DNA from: Pseudomonadota bacterium
GTDB lineage: Bacteria > Pseudomonadota > Alphaproteobacteria > Rhizobiales > Beijerinckiaceae
Assembly (NCBI GenBank): GCA_021781815.1
Contig: JAJXWB010000009.1
Coordinates: forward strand, 1-64,000
Length of the DNA stretch: 64,000 nt
Direction: 5' to 3'
Within the stretch, counting starts at the first letter, position 1, and each line of letters starts with the position of its first letter. A program made the translations under genes and the position numbers. Positions 1 to 7,786 of this stretch are shown one piece after another. A model generated the notes under the pieces. It was not told the DNA's origin and did no database searches. It saw only the letters and a program-made list of their open reading frames with translations.

Positions 1-240
1 CGTTCCAAAGCATGGGTTGGAGAGCTGCTCCTCGACCCAACCGCCGACTTCAAGACCATCGCCGAGCGCGAAAAGCTGGCCGAGCGCCACGTCCGGTTCC
101 TGGCGCCGCTCGCCTATCTGTCTCCACGCATTGTCGAGGCGATCGCCGAGGGACGCGCCCCTGCCGACCTCGCCGTCAGGCGGCTCGCGCGCAACCTTCC
201 GCTCGCCTGGGCCGAGCAGGAGCGCGGCCTCTACATCTGA
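1..240 (+). CDS. C-terminal part of a probable serine-recombinase family protein (partial)
   Basis: Open from the window edge to a TGA at 238-240, giving 79 residues that end in GLYI. The stretch around AEREKLAERHVRFLAPLAYLSP, followed by IVEAIAEGR and LPLAWAEQE, resembles the C-terminal tail of the large alphaproteobacterial recombinase family proteins (resolvase N-terminus with a KorB-like helix-turn-helix near the end). The catalytic serine domain would lie outside the window, so the call rests on the tail alone. Two tRNA genes follow within 500 bases, which fits an integrated element next to tRNA genes. It could instead be a truncated remnant. The 238 bases from here to the tRNA-Gln gene hold nothing I recognise. 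Confidence 0.5.
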   Translation, partial: RSKAWVGELLLDPTADFKTIAEREKLAERHVRFLAPLAYLSPRIVEAIAEGRAPADLAVRRLARNLPLAWAEQERGLYI

Positions 241-478
241 GGCGGCCGGATCAGCCGCACCCCCACCACTTGAACCTGTCTGCGACAATCGCGAACCGGT
301 CTCGGCGGCGCTCGCCGGGAAATTCCGGAGACGCTGAATCGGGCATTGCAGACCGGGGGCCGAATCAAGGGCAATCCGGGTCGCCGCAGACCGGTCTGGC
401 GTCTCCGACCTGGCAAAGCCCCACAGAACGCGGGCCTCACAGGCCGGTCCCGCAAAGTCTGTGAATCTGGGGAATGGT

Positions 479-553
479 TGGCTGGGGCGGGAGGATTCGA
501 ACCTCCGTATGGCGGAATCAAAATCCGCTGCCTTACCGCTTGGCGACGCCCCA
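479..553 (-). tRNA. tRNA-Gln (anticodon TTG)
   Basis: Read on the minus strand the sequence folds into a full cloverleaf. The acceptor arm TGGGGCG pairs with CGCCCCA, the anticodon stem GCGGA/TCCGC carries the loop TTTTGAT (anticodon TTG), and the T arm has the loop TTCGAAT. The 3' CCA is encoded (complement of 479-481). The discriminator base is G. Confidence 0.95.
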
Positions 554-737
554 GTGCGCCGATACCGGCGGGCGCGGACCATAGAGCGCAGGGCGCCGGC
601 CTGCAACCCCGCCCGCAGCGCGCCTCCATTTTGCAACGGAGTTGGGCTGCGATTGCGAATTCCGTTTTGGCAGGGTTGCCGGGCCTGCAACCGTTGACTA
701 TAAGACCGCTGCCCGCGCTGCTTCGGCGTTGGCATAT

Positions 738-814
738 CGGAGTGTAGCGCAGTCTGGTAGCGCACCTCGTTCGGGACGAGGGGGTCGGAGGTTCGAATCC
801 TCTCACTCCGACCA
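738..814 (+). tRNA. tRNA-Pro (anticodon CGG)
   Basis: Cloverleaf with acceptor CGGAGTG pairing with CACTCCG, anticodon stem CCTCG/CGAGG and loop TTCGGGA (anticodon CGG), T arm with GTTCGAATC, and encoded CCA at 812-814. It lies divergent from the tRNA-Gln gene, 184 bases away. Confidence 0.95.
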
Positions 815-1141
815 TTCTAACTCACCGCCAGTTGAGTTATCGGCGAAGGCGATGACTGTCGCCTTTCCGCCCCGCCTTGGCCGGCCATCCGCCCGCCTGG
901 CGGAATTTCCAGCACGCGATCTCGCGGCTTCCACGAGATGGACGCCAAGGCGTCAGCGCGAACCGAACGGATGCAATCGGGCGCTCCATTTTGAAGCTGA
1001 AACTCCGTTTGGGCATATGCCAATTTCGCATCATCCCTCTGATCGTTGCAGTCGGGTTGGGCGAAACGCGCGCCCTGCCCCGCATGGCGCCGCGCAGGCG
1101 CCCGGACTATGTTCGCCCTCGGACATCAGGGGCACACGAGC
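815..1141. other. 327-base gap without a recognisable gene
   Basis: Between tRNA-Pro and the HTD2-like gene. The reading frames here are short, rich in Arg and Pro, and resemble no family I know. No strong ribosome binding site, hairpin or repeat stands out. It presumably carries the promoter of the downstream dehydratase gene. Confidence 0.4.
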
Positions 1142-2008
1142 ATGACGGACGCCGGACCTATCGACATTGCAAAGCTCGCCGCATGGATCGGCCGGCAGGA
1201 AACGGCGAACGACACGATCACGCTCGCGCCTCCGGCGGCGTTATCAGCGACTCTTGATCGCGACGATCCGCGGCCGGCGGCAGGCGACGCGCTGCCGCCG
1301 CTTTGGCACTGGCTTTTTTTCACGCCGCTGCATCGCCAGTCCGATATCGGCCCGGACGGGCACGCGCGGCGCGGCGGCTTTCTGCCGCCGGTCGAATTGC
1401 CGCGCCGCATGTGGGCAGGCGGGCGCCTCCAGTTCGGCGCGCCGCTCCGGATCGCAGATTCCGTTCGTCGCACATCGACGATCGCCGATGTGAGCATGAA
1501 GGACGGCCGCTCGGGTCCGCTCGTCTTCGTGCGCGTGCGTCACGAGATCACGAGTTCGTCCGGCGGGTCGCTGACCGAAGAGAACGATATCGTCTATCGC
1601 GGCGCGCCCGCGCCCGGCGACTCCGCGCCGCCGGCGAAGCCAGCGCCTGCCGGCGCTGTCTGGCGCCGTGACATCGCGCCTGACGACGTGCTGCTGTTTC
1701 GCTATTCCGCGCTCACCTTCAACAGCCATCGGATTCATTACGACCGCCGCTACGCGACGGAGGTCGAGCGGTATCCGGGCCTCGTCGTCCATGGCCCGCT
1801 GATCGCAACGCTGATCGCCGATCTTCTGCGCCGCCAGACAATGCGCCCGATGCGCGCCTTCAATTTTCGCGCGGTCAGTCCGCTGTTCGACATCGCGCCG
1901 TTCGCGATCTGCGGCGCGCCCAACGCTGACGGAACAGCAGCCCGCCTCTGGGCGCAGAATGCGAGCGGCGGCCTTGCGATGGAAGCGGACGCGACCTTCG
2001 CCGCATAG
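1142..2008 (+). CDS. HTD2-like FAS1-type dehydratase (mesaconyl-C4-CoA hydratase family), MaoC hot-dog fold
   Basis: 288 residues from the ATG at 1142. The protein has the two-hot-dog layout of mitochondrial HTD2 and bacterial mesaconyl-C4-CoA or itaconyl-CoA hydratases. An N-terminal half holds PLWHWLFFTPL and GGFLPPVELPRRMWAGG. A C-terminal half holds the hydratase-2 type active-site segment FNSHRIHYDRRYA, with Asn and His as the expected catalytic pair, followed by YPGLVVHGPLIATL. The family hydrates short enoyl- or mesaconyl-thioesters, or dehydrates 3-hydroxyacyl-thioesters, in the cytosol. The substrate cannot be fixed from sequence. The gene ends 25 bases before the convergent DapA-like gene and has no obvious operon partner. 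Family sure; substrate open. Confidence 0.82.
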   Translation: MTDAGPIDIAKLAAWIGRQETANDTITLAPPAALSATLDRDDPRPAAGDALPPLWHWLFFTPLHRQSDIGPDGHARRGGFLPPVELPRRMWAGGRLQFGAPLRIADSVRRTSTIADVSMKDGRSGPLVFVRVRHEITSSSGGSLTEENDIVYRGAPAPGDSAPPAKPAPAGAVWRRDIAPDDVLLFRYSALTFNSHRIHYDRRYATEVERYPGLVVHGPLIATLIADLLRRQTMRPMRAFNFRAVSPLFDIAPFAICGAPNADGTAARLWAQNASGGLAMEADATFAA

Positions 2009-2033
2009 CCGATAGCCGAGAAAGCCACCCGCG

Positions 2034-2963
2034 CTAAGCGATCGCGCGCGCGTCTTTTTTCGCCAGGCGCGCCAGCAGGTAATCCACCTCGGCCCGCGCT
2101 GCGACGCTCAGGCCGGCGCCCGGTTTGCGCTGCGCGTCATGCGTGAGAATCCCGCGCCGCATCAGGACGTATTTGCGCACGGCGAGACCCACGCCCAATT
2201 GCTGCTCGTAGCGCAGGAGCGGCAAATGCGCGTCGAACAGATCGTGCGCGCGATCGCGTTCGCCGGCCTTCGACCACCGCACGACGTCGATCAGCATTTC
2301 GGGAAAGGCGTAGCCGGTGTTGGAGCCGTCGGCGCCGCGCTCCATTTCGAAATCGAGGAACAGCCCGCCATTGGCGGTCAGGATCGACAGAGGCTTCAGC
2401 GCGCCTTCCGCCTGCCATGCGCGCAGCGTCGAAATCTTTTCAAGACCGGGCCAGTCCTCGTGCTTCAGCATCACGCAGTTGGGATTGTCCGTGGCGATGC
2501 GGCGAATGACGCCCGGCGACATCACGACATTGACGACGAGCGGATAGTCCTGAACGACGAACGGAACATCCGCGCCGATGGCTTCGGCCGCAGCTGCGTA
2601 ATAGCCGACGATCTGGTCGTCGGTGCGCAGCGTGTTGGGCGGCGCGATCATCACGCCCGCGGCGCCGGCCTCCATCGCGTCGCGCGCCAGCGCGCGCATG
2701 GCCGCAAAGCCCGGGGCGGAGACGCCGACGACGACCGGCTTTCGCGCCAGAATCGTCACCGCGCGCCTTACGATCGCAATGGATTCGGCGAGCTCGAGCT
2801 TGGGCGCCTCGCCCATGACGCCGAGCACTGTCGCGCCGTCCACGCCGATCTCCGCGTAAAACTCGAACAACCGATCGAGACTTGGCCAGTCAATCGCGCC
2901 ATCCGGCGCGAACGGGGTCGGCGCAATCGGGAAAACGCCGGCGGCTGCGCTTGTCAGCGTCAT
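2034..2963 (-). CDS. DapA-family class I aldolase/lyase (dihydrodipicolinate synthase-like)
   Basis: 309 residues, the usual length for the family. The TIM-barrel aldolase signature is clear: the GVMGEA phosphate/carboxylate-binding loop near residues 48-53, Tyr140 in VVQDYPLV, and the Schiff-base lysine Lys167 in VMLKHEDWPG. These lyases split or form C-C bonds with pyruvate or a related 2-oxoacid. The diverged specificity region (GEAPKL where DapA has GTTGE) argues for a catabolic lyase rather than lysine biosynthesis. The start overlaps the stop of the upstream RraA-like gene by 4 bases (ATGA type), so the two are translationally coupled and probably act in one catabolic route. The substrate is unknown. 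Confidence 0.8.
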   Translation of the reverse strand: MTLTSAAAGVFPIAPTPFAPDGAIDWPSLDRLFEFYAEIGVDGATVLGVMGEAPKLELAESIAIVRRAVTILARKPVVVGVSAPGFAAMRALARDAMEAGAAGVMIAPPNTLRTDDQIVGYYAAAAEAIGADVPFVVQDYPLVVNVVMSPGVIRRIATDNPNCVMLKHEDWPGLEKISTLRAWQAEGALKPLSILTANGGLFLDFEMERGADGSNTGYAFPEMLIDVVRWSKAGERDRAHDLFDAHLPLLRYEQQLGVGLAVRKYVLMRRGILTHDAQRKPGAGLSVAARAEVDYLLARLAKKDARAIA

Positions 2964-3658
2964 TTTCTGCTCGCCTCGTAGCGCGCCCGCGTCGCTTCGT
3001 TCATCGGGTAGAGGCCAGGCAGTTGCTCGCCGCGAGCGATCTCTTCCATGATCCAGGCTTCCATCCGCTCCTGCTCCGGGGCTGTCGCAAGCACATGGGC
3101 AAGCAGCGCCTGAGGGATCAGAACCGCGCCGTCGTCGTCGACGACGATTACGTCATCGGGGAAAATCGCGACGCCGCCGCAGCCGATCGGCTCGCCCCAG
3201 CCGACAAAAGTCAGGCCCGTGACCGACGACGGCGCGGCCGCGCCCGAACACCAGATCGGCAGGCCTGTGGAAAGAACGCCCGCGAGATCGCGCACGACGC
3301 CGTCCGTGACCATCGCCCTCACATTCCTTCTGACCATCCGTGCGCACAAAATGTCGCCGAATACGCCGGCGTCGTGAACGCCCATGGCGTCGATAACGGC
3401 TATCGCGCCCGCCGGCATGGCCTCGATCGCGGCGCGGGTCGAGATGGGCGCTCCCCACGATTCCGGCGTCGCCAGATCCTCGCGCGCCGGCACGAAGCGG
3501 AGCGTGAACGCCGGCCCGACGAGACGCGGTTGACCGGCGCGGATCGGCTTGGCGCCGCGCACCCAGACGTTACGCAGGCCCTTCTTCAGAAGCACTGTTG
3601 TGATCGTGGCGGTCGAAACCGCCTCGAGCGTGGCGATTGCGTTCTCATCGAGCGGCAT
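2960..3658 (-). CDS. RraA-like protein (HMG/CHMG aldolase or oxaloacetate decarboxylase type)
   Basis: 232 residues from the ATG at 3658, chosen because AGGAGA lies just upstream (CTCAGGAGACGCCC); a longer frame reaches 3724 without such a site. It has the RraA fold hallmarks GVHDAGVFGDILCARM, then VTDGVVRDLAGVLSTGLPIW, where Arg-Asp binds substrate and metal in the class II pyruvate aldolases of this family. The C-terminal part continues to residue 232, longer than the RNase E inhibitor RraA of about 160 residues, so enzymatic 4-hydroxy-4-methyl-2-oxoglutarate aldolase or oxaloacetate decarboxylase activity is more likely than RNase control. It is coupled to the downstream DapA-like gene. 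Confidence 0.78.
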   Translation of the reverse strand: MPLDENAIATLEAVSTATITTVLLKKGLRNVWVRGAKPIRAGQPRLVGPAFTLRFVPAREDLATPESWGAPISTRAAIEAMPAGAIAVIDAMGVHDAGVFGDILCARMVRRNVRAMVTDGVVRDLAGVLSTGLPIWCSGAAAPSSVTGLTFVGWGEPIGCGGVAIFPDDVIVVDDDGAVLIPQALLAHVLATAPEQERMEAWIMEEIARGEQLPGLYPMNEATRARYEASRK

Positions 3659-3833
3659 GGGCGTCTCCTGAGCTTCATGCGTTAGCATGTCAGAGTCGGC
3701 GACAGAACCAGGACATCGAGTCATGACGGCAATGCACGGGAGTTCTGACCTGCGGCCGCTTGCATAGTCGCCCCGGCTCTGGCATGCACTGCGCGCATTC
3801 CGTCACATCCGTCCAATACGCAACCGGGAAAAA

Positions 3834-4277
3834 ATGCGCCAATTCCAAGGGTCACGCTTTCAGGATCGCCAGACCGCCGCCGCCGAAGCCCGCAAGGCTC
3901 TCATCGAAAAATTCCAGAAGCGACCGGGACCGGACGACCCGGCCATGGTCGCCCGCGCCGAGGAGCGTCGAGCCATTCTTGAGGCGCGCCAGAAGCGCGA
4001 CGCCGAAAAAGCGGAGCGCCGCGCCCGCGAAGAGGCCGAACGCGCTGCGCTGCGGGCGCGCGAGGAGGCCGACCGGATCGCCCGAGAAGCCGCCGAGGCT
4101 GCAGCCCTTGAGGAGCAGCGGAAGAAAGACGAGGCCGAACTGGCGCGCAAGCGCGCTGAAGAGGCGGAACTGAAGGCGATGATGGACGCCGAAAAGAAGG
4201 CGGAGCGCGACGCACGCTACGCGGCCCGCAAGGCGCGCAAGGCCGAACGCAAGACCCAGCTCGAACGCATGTGGTGA
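3834..4277 (+). CDS. DUF6481 family charged coiled-coil protein
   Basis: 147 residues, almost entirely Ala, Glu, Arg and Lys. It begins with FQDRQTAAAEARKALIEKFQKRPGPDDP, typical of DUF6481 proteins of Alphaproteobacteria, and continues as one long alanine-rich charged helix from about residue 40 to 140. No signal peptide or membrane segment is present. The function is unknown. The high Arg and Lys content could suit nucleic-acid or ribosome contact, but that is a guess. It is transcribed alone, flanked by genes on the other strand. Confidence 0.75.
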   Translation: MRQFQGSRFQDRQTAAAEARKALIEKFQKRPGPDDPAMVARAEERRAILEARQKRDAEKAERRAREEAERAALRAREEADRIAREAAEAAALEEQRKKDEAELARKRAEEAELKAMMDAEKKAERDARYAARKARKAERKTQLERMW

Positions 4278-4287
4278 GGCAGGGCCG

Positions 4288-4482
4288 TCAGGCCGCCTCG
4301 ACACGCCGCTGCGGCGACGCCTTCGCCAATTGCGCCAACAGCAGAGCGACCGACTCTGCGACGCTCGCCTCGGCCGCGGCGCGGGCCGCGTTCCAGGCGA
4401 CGGCATCCAGGTGCGGACGCGCGGGCGCTCTCGCCAGAGCATCGGGCAAACGGCGGGGCTGGTGCAGATCCGGACGGACCAT
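4288..4482 (-). CDS. small hypothetical protein
   Basis: 64 residues from the ATG at 4482, which sits 5 bases after a good ribosome binding site (GGAGG on the minus strand). The start is MVRPDLHQPRRLPDALARAPA and the rest is Ala-rich and helical. No family is recognised. Support comes only from the ribosome binding site and the convergent position against the DUF6481 gene. It may be a chance frame. Confidence 0.35.
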   Translation of the reverse strand: MVRPDLHQPRRLPDALARAPARPHLDAVAWNAARAAAEASVAESVALLLAQLAKASPQRRVEAA

Positions 4483-4706
4483 GTCTTCCTCCATGCGATG
4501 CAGGACCATGGGCGCTCCGCGGCTGCAGCGGCGTTAAACGGATCGGCGCCGACGCACGGAATTTCCATCGAGGCTCAACGCGCCTTTTCACGATTCGCTC
4601 GAATTGAACGGAAATGCGCGCCGGCGAGCCGCGCGCGCCCCTTGATCCTGCGCAACGCGTCGGTCACCTTGTTGTCGTAGGTGAATGCGCGACAGAGGAG
4701 TTGGCG

Positions 4707-5534
4707 ATGGGCGTCAAGGACATCATGGTAATTTTGGAACGCGCCAAAGACGCCGAGGCGCTGTCTGAATTCACGCATTCGCTCGCCGAATCCTTTGGCG
4801 CCCATGCTACGGTGGTCGGCGTCGTCCAGCAATTGCCGCCCGCCCCTACCTTCATGGGCGAATTTCCCTACGAACTCGTCCAGAGCGCGCAGGAAGCGGC
4901 GATGCGCGAGATCGCGCTAGGCTACGACAAGTTCGAAAAGGCGGCGCCGCGCGCCGGGGCGAGCGACCTGGTGAAGGTCGAACCTCCGCCCGGCAACGCG
5001 CCGGACACGATCGCGCGTATTGCGCGCAACTTCGACATGACGATCGCGGTACAGCCGGAAAGCCCGGATCAGGGCGCAAGCAATCTGTTGCTCGAAGGGG
5101 TGCTGTTCCACTCCGGACGGCCGTTGCTGATCCTGCCCTACATCCATCGCGGACCTGCAAAGCTTGGTCATGTGATCGTCGCCTGGGACGGCGGCGCGGC
5201 GGCTGCGCGCGCCTTGTCGAGCGCGATGCCGATCCTGAAGCGCGCCGGGCGCGTGGAAGTCGTGACAATGGTCAACGGTCATCGCGCCACCGCCGACCTT
5301 CCCGGCTTCGACGTTACCCGCAACCTCGCGCGTCATGGCGTCAAGGCCGAGCTCAAGACCCTGCCGCGGGGCGAGGATGTCGGCGCGCTGATCCTGTCCT
5401 ATGCAGCGGACGCCAACGCCGACATGCTGGTGATGGGCGGCTACGGCCATTCGCGCCTGCGCGAATTCGTGCTGGGCGGCGCGACGCGCACAATCCTCTC
5501 GTCGATGACGCTACCCGTGCTGATGGCGCACTAG
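4707..5534 (+). CDS. tandem-type universal stress protein (UspA family)
   Basis: 275 residues from the ATG at 4707, preceded by GAGGAG. The start MGVKDIMVILERAKDAEAL is a typical first Usp strand. The second domain holds HVIVAWDGGAAAARALSSAMP near residue 155 and ends with the ATP-binding signature GGYGHSRLREFVLGGATRTI, then LPVLMAH. The N-terminal domain is degenerate at that motif, as is usual for two-domain Usp proteins. The protein is cytosolic, with a role in stress survival, likely through adenine-nucleotide binding. It stands alone, convergent to the Fic remnant. Confidence 0.88.
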   Translation: MGVKDIMVILERAKDAEALSEFTHSLAESFGAHATVVGVVQQLPPAPTFMGEFPYELVQSAQEAAMREIALGYDKFEKAAPRAGASDLVKVEPPPGNAPDTIARIARNFDMTIAVQPESPDQGASNLLLEGVLFHSGRPLLILPYIHRGPAKLGHVIVAWDGGAAAARALSSAMPILKRAGRVEVVTMVNGHRATADLPGFDVTRNLARHGVKAELKTLPRGEDVGALILSYAADANADMLVMGGYGHSRLREFVLGGATRTILSSMTLPVLMAH

Positions 5535-5584
5535 CGCTCATGTAGCGACGCATATCACGCTCGCGGTTTGCCGCCGCTCAACGA

Positions 5585-6255
5585 CTAAGGCTCCGGCAGG
5601 CGGCCCCCTACGCTTTCGTAGAAAGACGCCAGTTGGCGGGCAAGCATTCCCGCGAGCAGTTCTTCCATCTTAGACACGTCCATGGCGCCGGTATGGCGGA
5701 GCGCCGCATCGGCGGCATCGAGCGCTTCGAAGTATCCGGTGCGATCGCTGGCGATCTGATCGGGAATCGAAGGCACGCCTGGCAAGATGAAGCCAGAACG
5801 CACTGTCAGCACGAGGTAGGAGACGATTCGCGAGGTGCGCCCATTGCCATCTGCGAATGGGTGGATCCAATTTAACCGCCACATGACATAGGCGGACAGA
5901 TGCAAGGCCTCGCGGATGACCAGCGATCATTCACGTAGTCGCACATCTCCTCTACCAGCTCGGGAACGAGGTGCGCGTCTGGCGGTGTGTGCTGACTCTT
6001 GCTGATCTCGACGGGGCCAGGACGGAAATTGCCCGCATAGCTGCTAATTCCCTTGAGGGCCTCTCGTTGCAACCCGAGAATATGAGAAACGCGAAGCTTG
6101 AACCCTCCGCGCTCTATTACTGTCTGAGCAAGCGCAATGCCGGCGTCGTACTGCCGAAGGCCGTTTGCGGCTTCGGCTTCCGCCCGTTTTACGGAGTCCG
6201 AGATCAATTCCGGCTCGAGAGCTCGGCTGTCGCGCCGTTCACTTGCCTCGCTCAT
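5585..6255 (-). pseudogene. Fic-domain protein (AMPylase type), frameshifted
   Basis: Two overlapping frames together give one Fic protein. The upstream frame starts MSEASERRDSRALEPELI and runs through the Fic N-terminal region FRPGPVEISKSQHTPPDAHL and ELVEEMCDYVNDRWSSARP. The reading then has to shift to LHLSAYVMWRLNWIHPF. The active-site motif HPFADGNGRTSR (HPFx[D/E]GNGRxxR) is intact in the second frame. One missing base near 5908-5915 explains the break, so this is either a pseudogene or an assembly error. Fic enzymes transfer AMP or another phosphate-linked group to Thr, Ser or Tyr of target proteins. The start lies 17 bases inside the upstream small gene, as in toxin-antitoxin pairs. 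Confidence 0.8.
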
Positions 6256-6427
6256 CGCGCTCACGAGCGATGGCCTCAGCTTGCTGATCAACCATCTCGC
6301 GCGCGATCAGGCTATTTTCAAATGCTGTATTGCCGTAAGCGAAGCTGCGGCGCTGCTCTTCTCGCTGCGCCGGCGACGGGCGCGCCTTTTTGGCTGCTTC
6401 AAGCAACCTTTCGAGGTGTTGCGCCAT
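6239..6427 (-). CDS. small protein preceding fic, putative Fic-associated antitoxin
   Basis: 62 residues from the ATG at 6427, preceded by a strong site GGGAGGAG. The sequence is a single helical stretch. Its centre RRSFAYGNTAFENSLIARE recalls the small conserved proteins encoded before many Fic genes. The Glu-Asn pair resembles the Glu-Gly/Asn of the Fic inhibitory helix, but the Ser/Thr expected four residues earlier is Asn, so the inhibitor role is inferred mainly from position. It overlaps the start of the fic frame by 17 bases, implying coupled translation. The 194 bases upstream of it hold no recognisable gene. Confidence 0.6.
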   Translation of the reverse strand: MAQHLERLLEAAKKARPSPAQREEQRRSFAYGNTAFENSLIAREMVDQQAEAIARERDERGK

Positions 6428-6621
6428 GGGCTCCTCCCAGATTCGGCCAACCGATGGCGCCATAGAGCGTCGCCGTTTACAATCCTCAAACGCTTGCGGG
6501 CAAGGACAATTGCCTCCCGGACACGTGGCAAATGGGGACCCAGCCGGCATGGCCGCCGCCGCCAGAAGCGGCGTTGAACTGAACGCAAGCCGCTCGGCGA
6601 GCGCGAAGCTTGCCTCCTGGG

Positions 6622-7419
6622 TTACGACGTAAACGTGTCCCCGTCGTAACCCGCGTCCGGCGGGATCTTCAGGATGAACCCCTTGCCGTCCGGGTTCTTC
6701 TGTGCATCCGGCTGCACCGTGACGATCTTTCGCACACGGGCGGCCTCGATTGCCGACGTCACGTCGTTCTGACGTCCGAGCATCTCGACGTTCAGGCGCG
6801 TCGCAAAGACCATGGTGTATTTCCCGGTCTTCGCCTCCACGAGGGCGCGCGCCGGATTGATCCAGACAGAATCCACGCTTTCCTGACCGTCGTGCGCCGC
6901 AAGATGGTCGGCAGGCGCGGCGGCGATGAAGAAATGCGTGTCGAACCGCTTCGGCAGCGCCGTCGGCGTGATCCAGTGCGCGAAGGGCGTGAGCAGGTCG
7001 AGCGCGAGTTCGAGATCTTCGGCCGCGAGCAACTCCGAGAAGACGCAGCCCGCCGCCTTTTTGCCGATCGCCGCTGCGCGCTCCCCATCGATCAGGTCGT
7101 TCGAGCCGCTTGGGCGCGCCAGCAGCACGCCGCATTCCTCGAATGTTTCGCGGATTGCGGCGACGCGGAAGGAACGCGCCAAATTTTCCATGCTCATTGC
7201 CGCCCCGCAGCGCCTGGGGTCGGCGGCGATGACATGATCGTCCTTGTCCAGACTGCCGCCGGGAAAGACGAGCGCGCCCGATGCGAAATCGATCTGGTGG
7301 TGGCGGACCACCATGAAGACCTCCAGGCCGTCCATCGTATCGCGCACCAGCAGCACGGTGGACGCGGGCCGCGTCGCGGAAGGTTCAGTCCCCGGCGCGA
7401 CCGGATCCATTGCCAGCAT
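6622..7419 (-). CDS. NUDIX hydrolase, NUDT19/acyl-CoA diphosphatase-like
   Basis: 265 residues. The Nudix box is present but has a long insert: FPGGSLDKDD, about 30 residues, then AAIRETFEECGVLL (REx2EE core near residue 90). This insert is typical of the RP2p/NUDT19 branch, whose members cleave CoA esters or nucleoside diphosphate derivatives with Mg. The start at 7419 follows GGAGAG. It is cytosolic and probably in one transcript with the small lipoprotein gene upstream on the same strand. The substrate is not predictable. Confidence 0.8.
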   Translation of the reverse strand: MLAMDPVAPGTEPSATRPASTVLLVRDTMDGLEVFMVVRHHQIDFASGALVFPGGSLDKDDHVIAADPRRCGAAMSMENLARSFRVAAIRETFEECGVLLARPSGSNDLIDGERAAAIGKKAAGCVFSELLAAEDLELALDLLTPFAHWITPTALPKRFDTHFFIAAAPADHLAAHDGQESVDSVWINPARALVEAKTGKYTMVFATRLNVEMLGRQNDVTSAIEAARVRKIVTVQPDAQKNPDGKGFILKIPPDAGYDGDTFTS

Positions 7420-7456
7420 TCTCGTTCTCTCCAGAATCCGCCGATCGCCGGTCGGC

Positions 7457-7585
7457 CTATTTCGTATCGCTGCAGGCGCTGAGGCCGGGCACGTTGATCT
7501 TCACGGGGTCGCCACACCTGTCGCAGCCAGCCAGCGAAAGCCCCAGCGCGAACGCGCAGGCCATATATAGAAACGCACGCAACAT
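7457..7585 (-). CDS. small lipoprotein
   Basis: 42 residues from the ATG at 7585. A hydrophobic signal ([21 protein letters not shown]) ends in the lipobox LAGC, so Cys21 would be lipidated. The mature peptide of about 22 residues starts [14 protein letters not shown] and has two further cysteines. Short lipoproteins beginning CDRCGD are known to me from other Hyphomicrobiales, without an assigned function. The ribosome binding site (GGAG) is close to the start. It lies 37 bases upstream of the NUDIX gene. Confidence 0.55.
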   Translation of the reverse strand: MLRAFLYMACAFALGLSLAGCDRCGDPVKINVPGLSACSDTK

Positions 7586-7786
7586 ACTCCGCCCCTGCCC
7601 CACGACGAGGCGCATTGTCCGACAAGACCAGCGCAATCGCAAGCCGCGCGCCGACTGGCATGCGGAGGGCCGCGCGGGATCGAGCGCCGCGCCGCGCCGG
7701 TTGCGGTCCGCAGCGCAGCCGGTAGGTTAACGCACGAGGGAGGCGTACGCGCTCGCCGGCGCCGGCGTCGAGACGACGGAGATCGC

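Noticed and set aside
2139-2981. 280-residue open frame on the plus strand
   Set aside because: It mirrors the DapA-like and RraA-like genes on the other strand, which have family motifs and coupled start/stop codons. High GC leaves long antisense frames open throughout this window.
6239-7135. 298-residue frame joining the small Fic partner to sequence opposite the NUDIX gene
   Set aside because: The upstream two thirds overlap the NUDIX gene out of frame. Only the last 62 codons have a ribosome binding site and a protein-like sequence.
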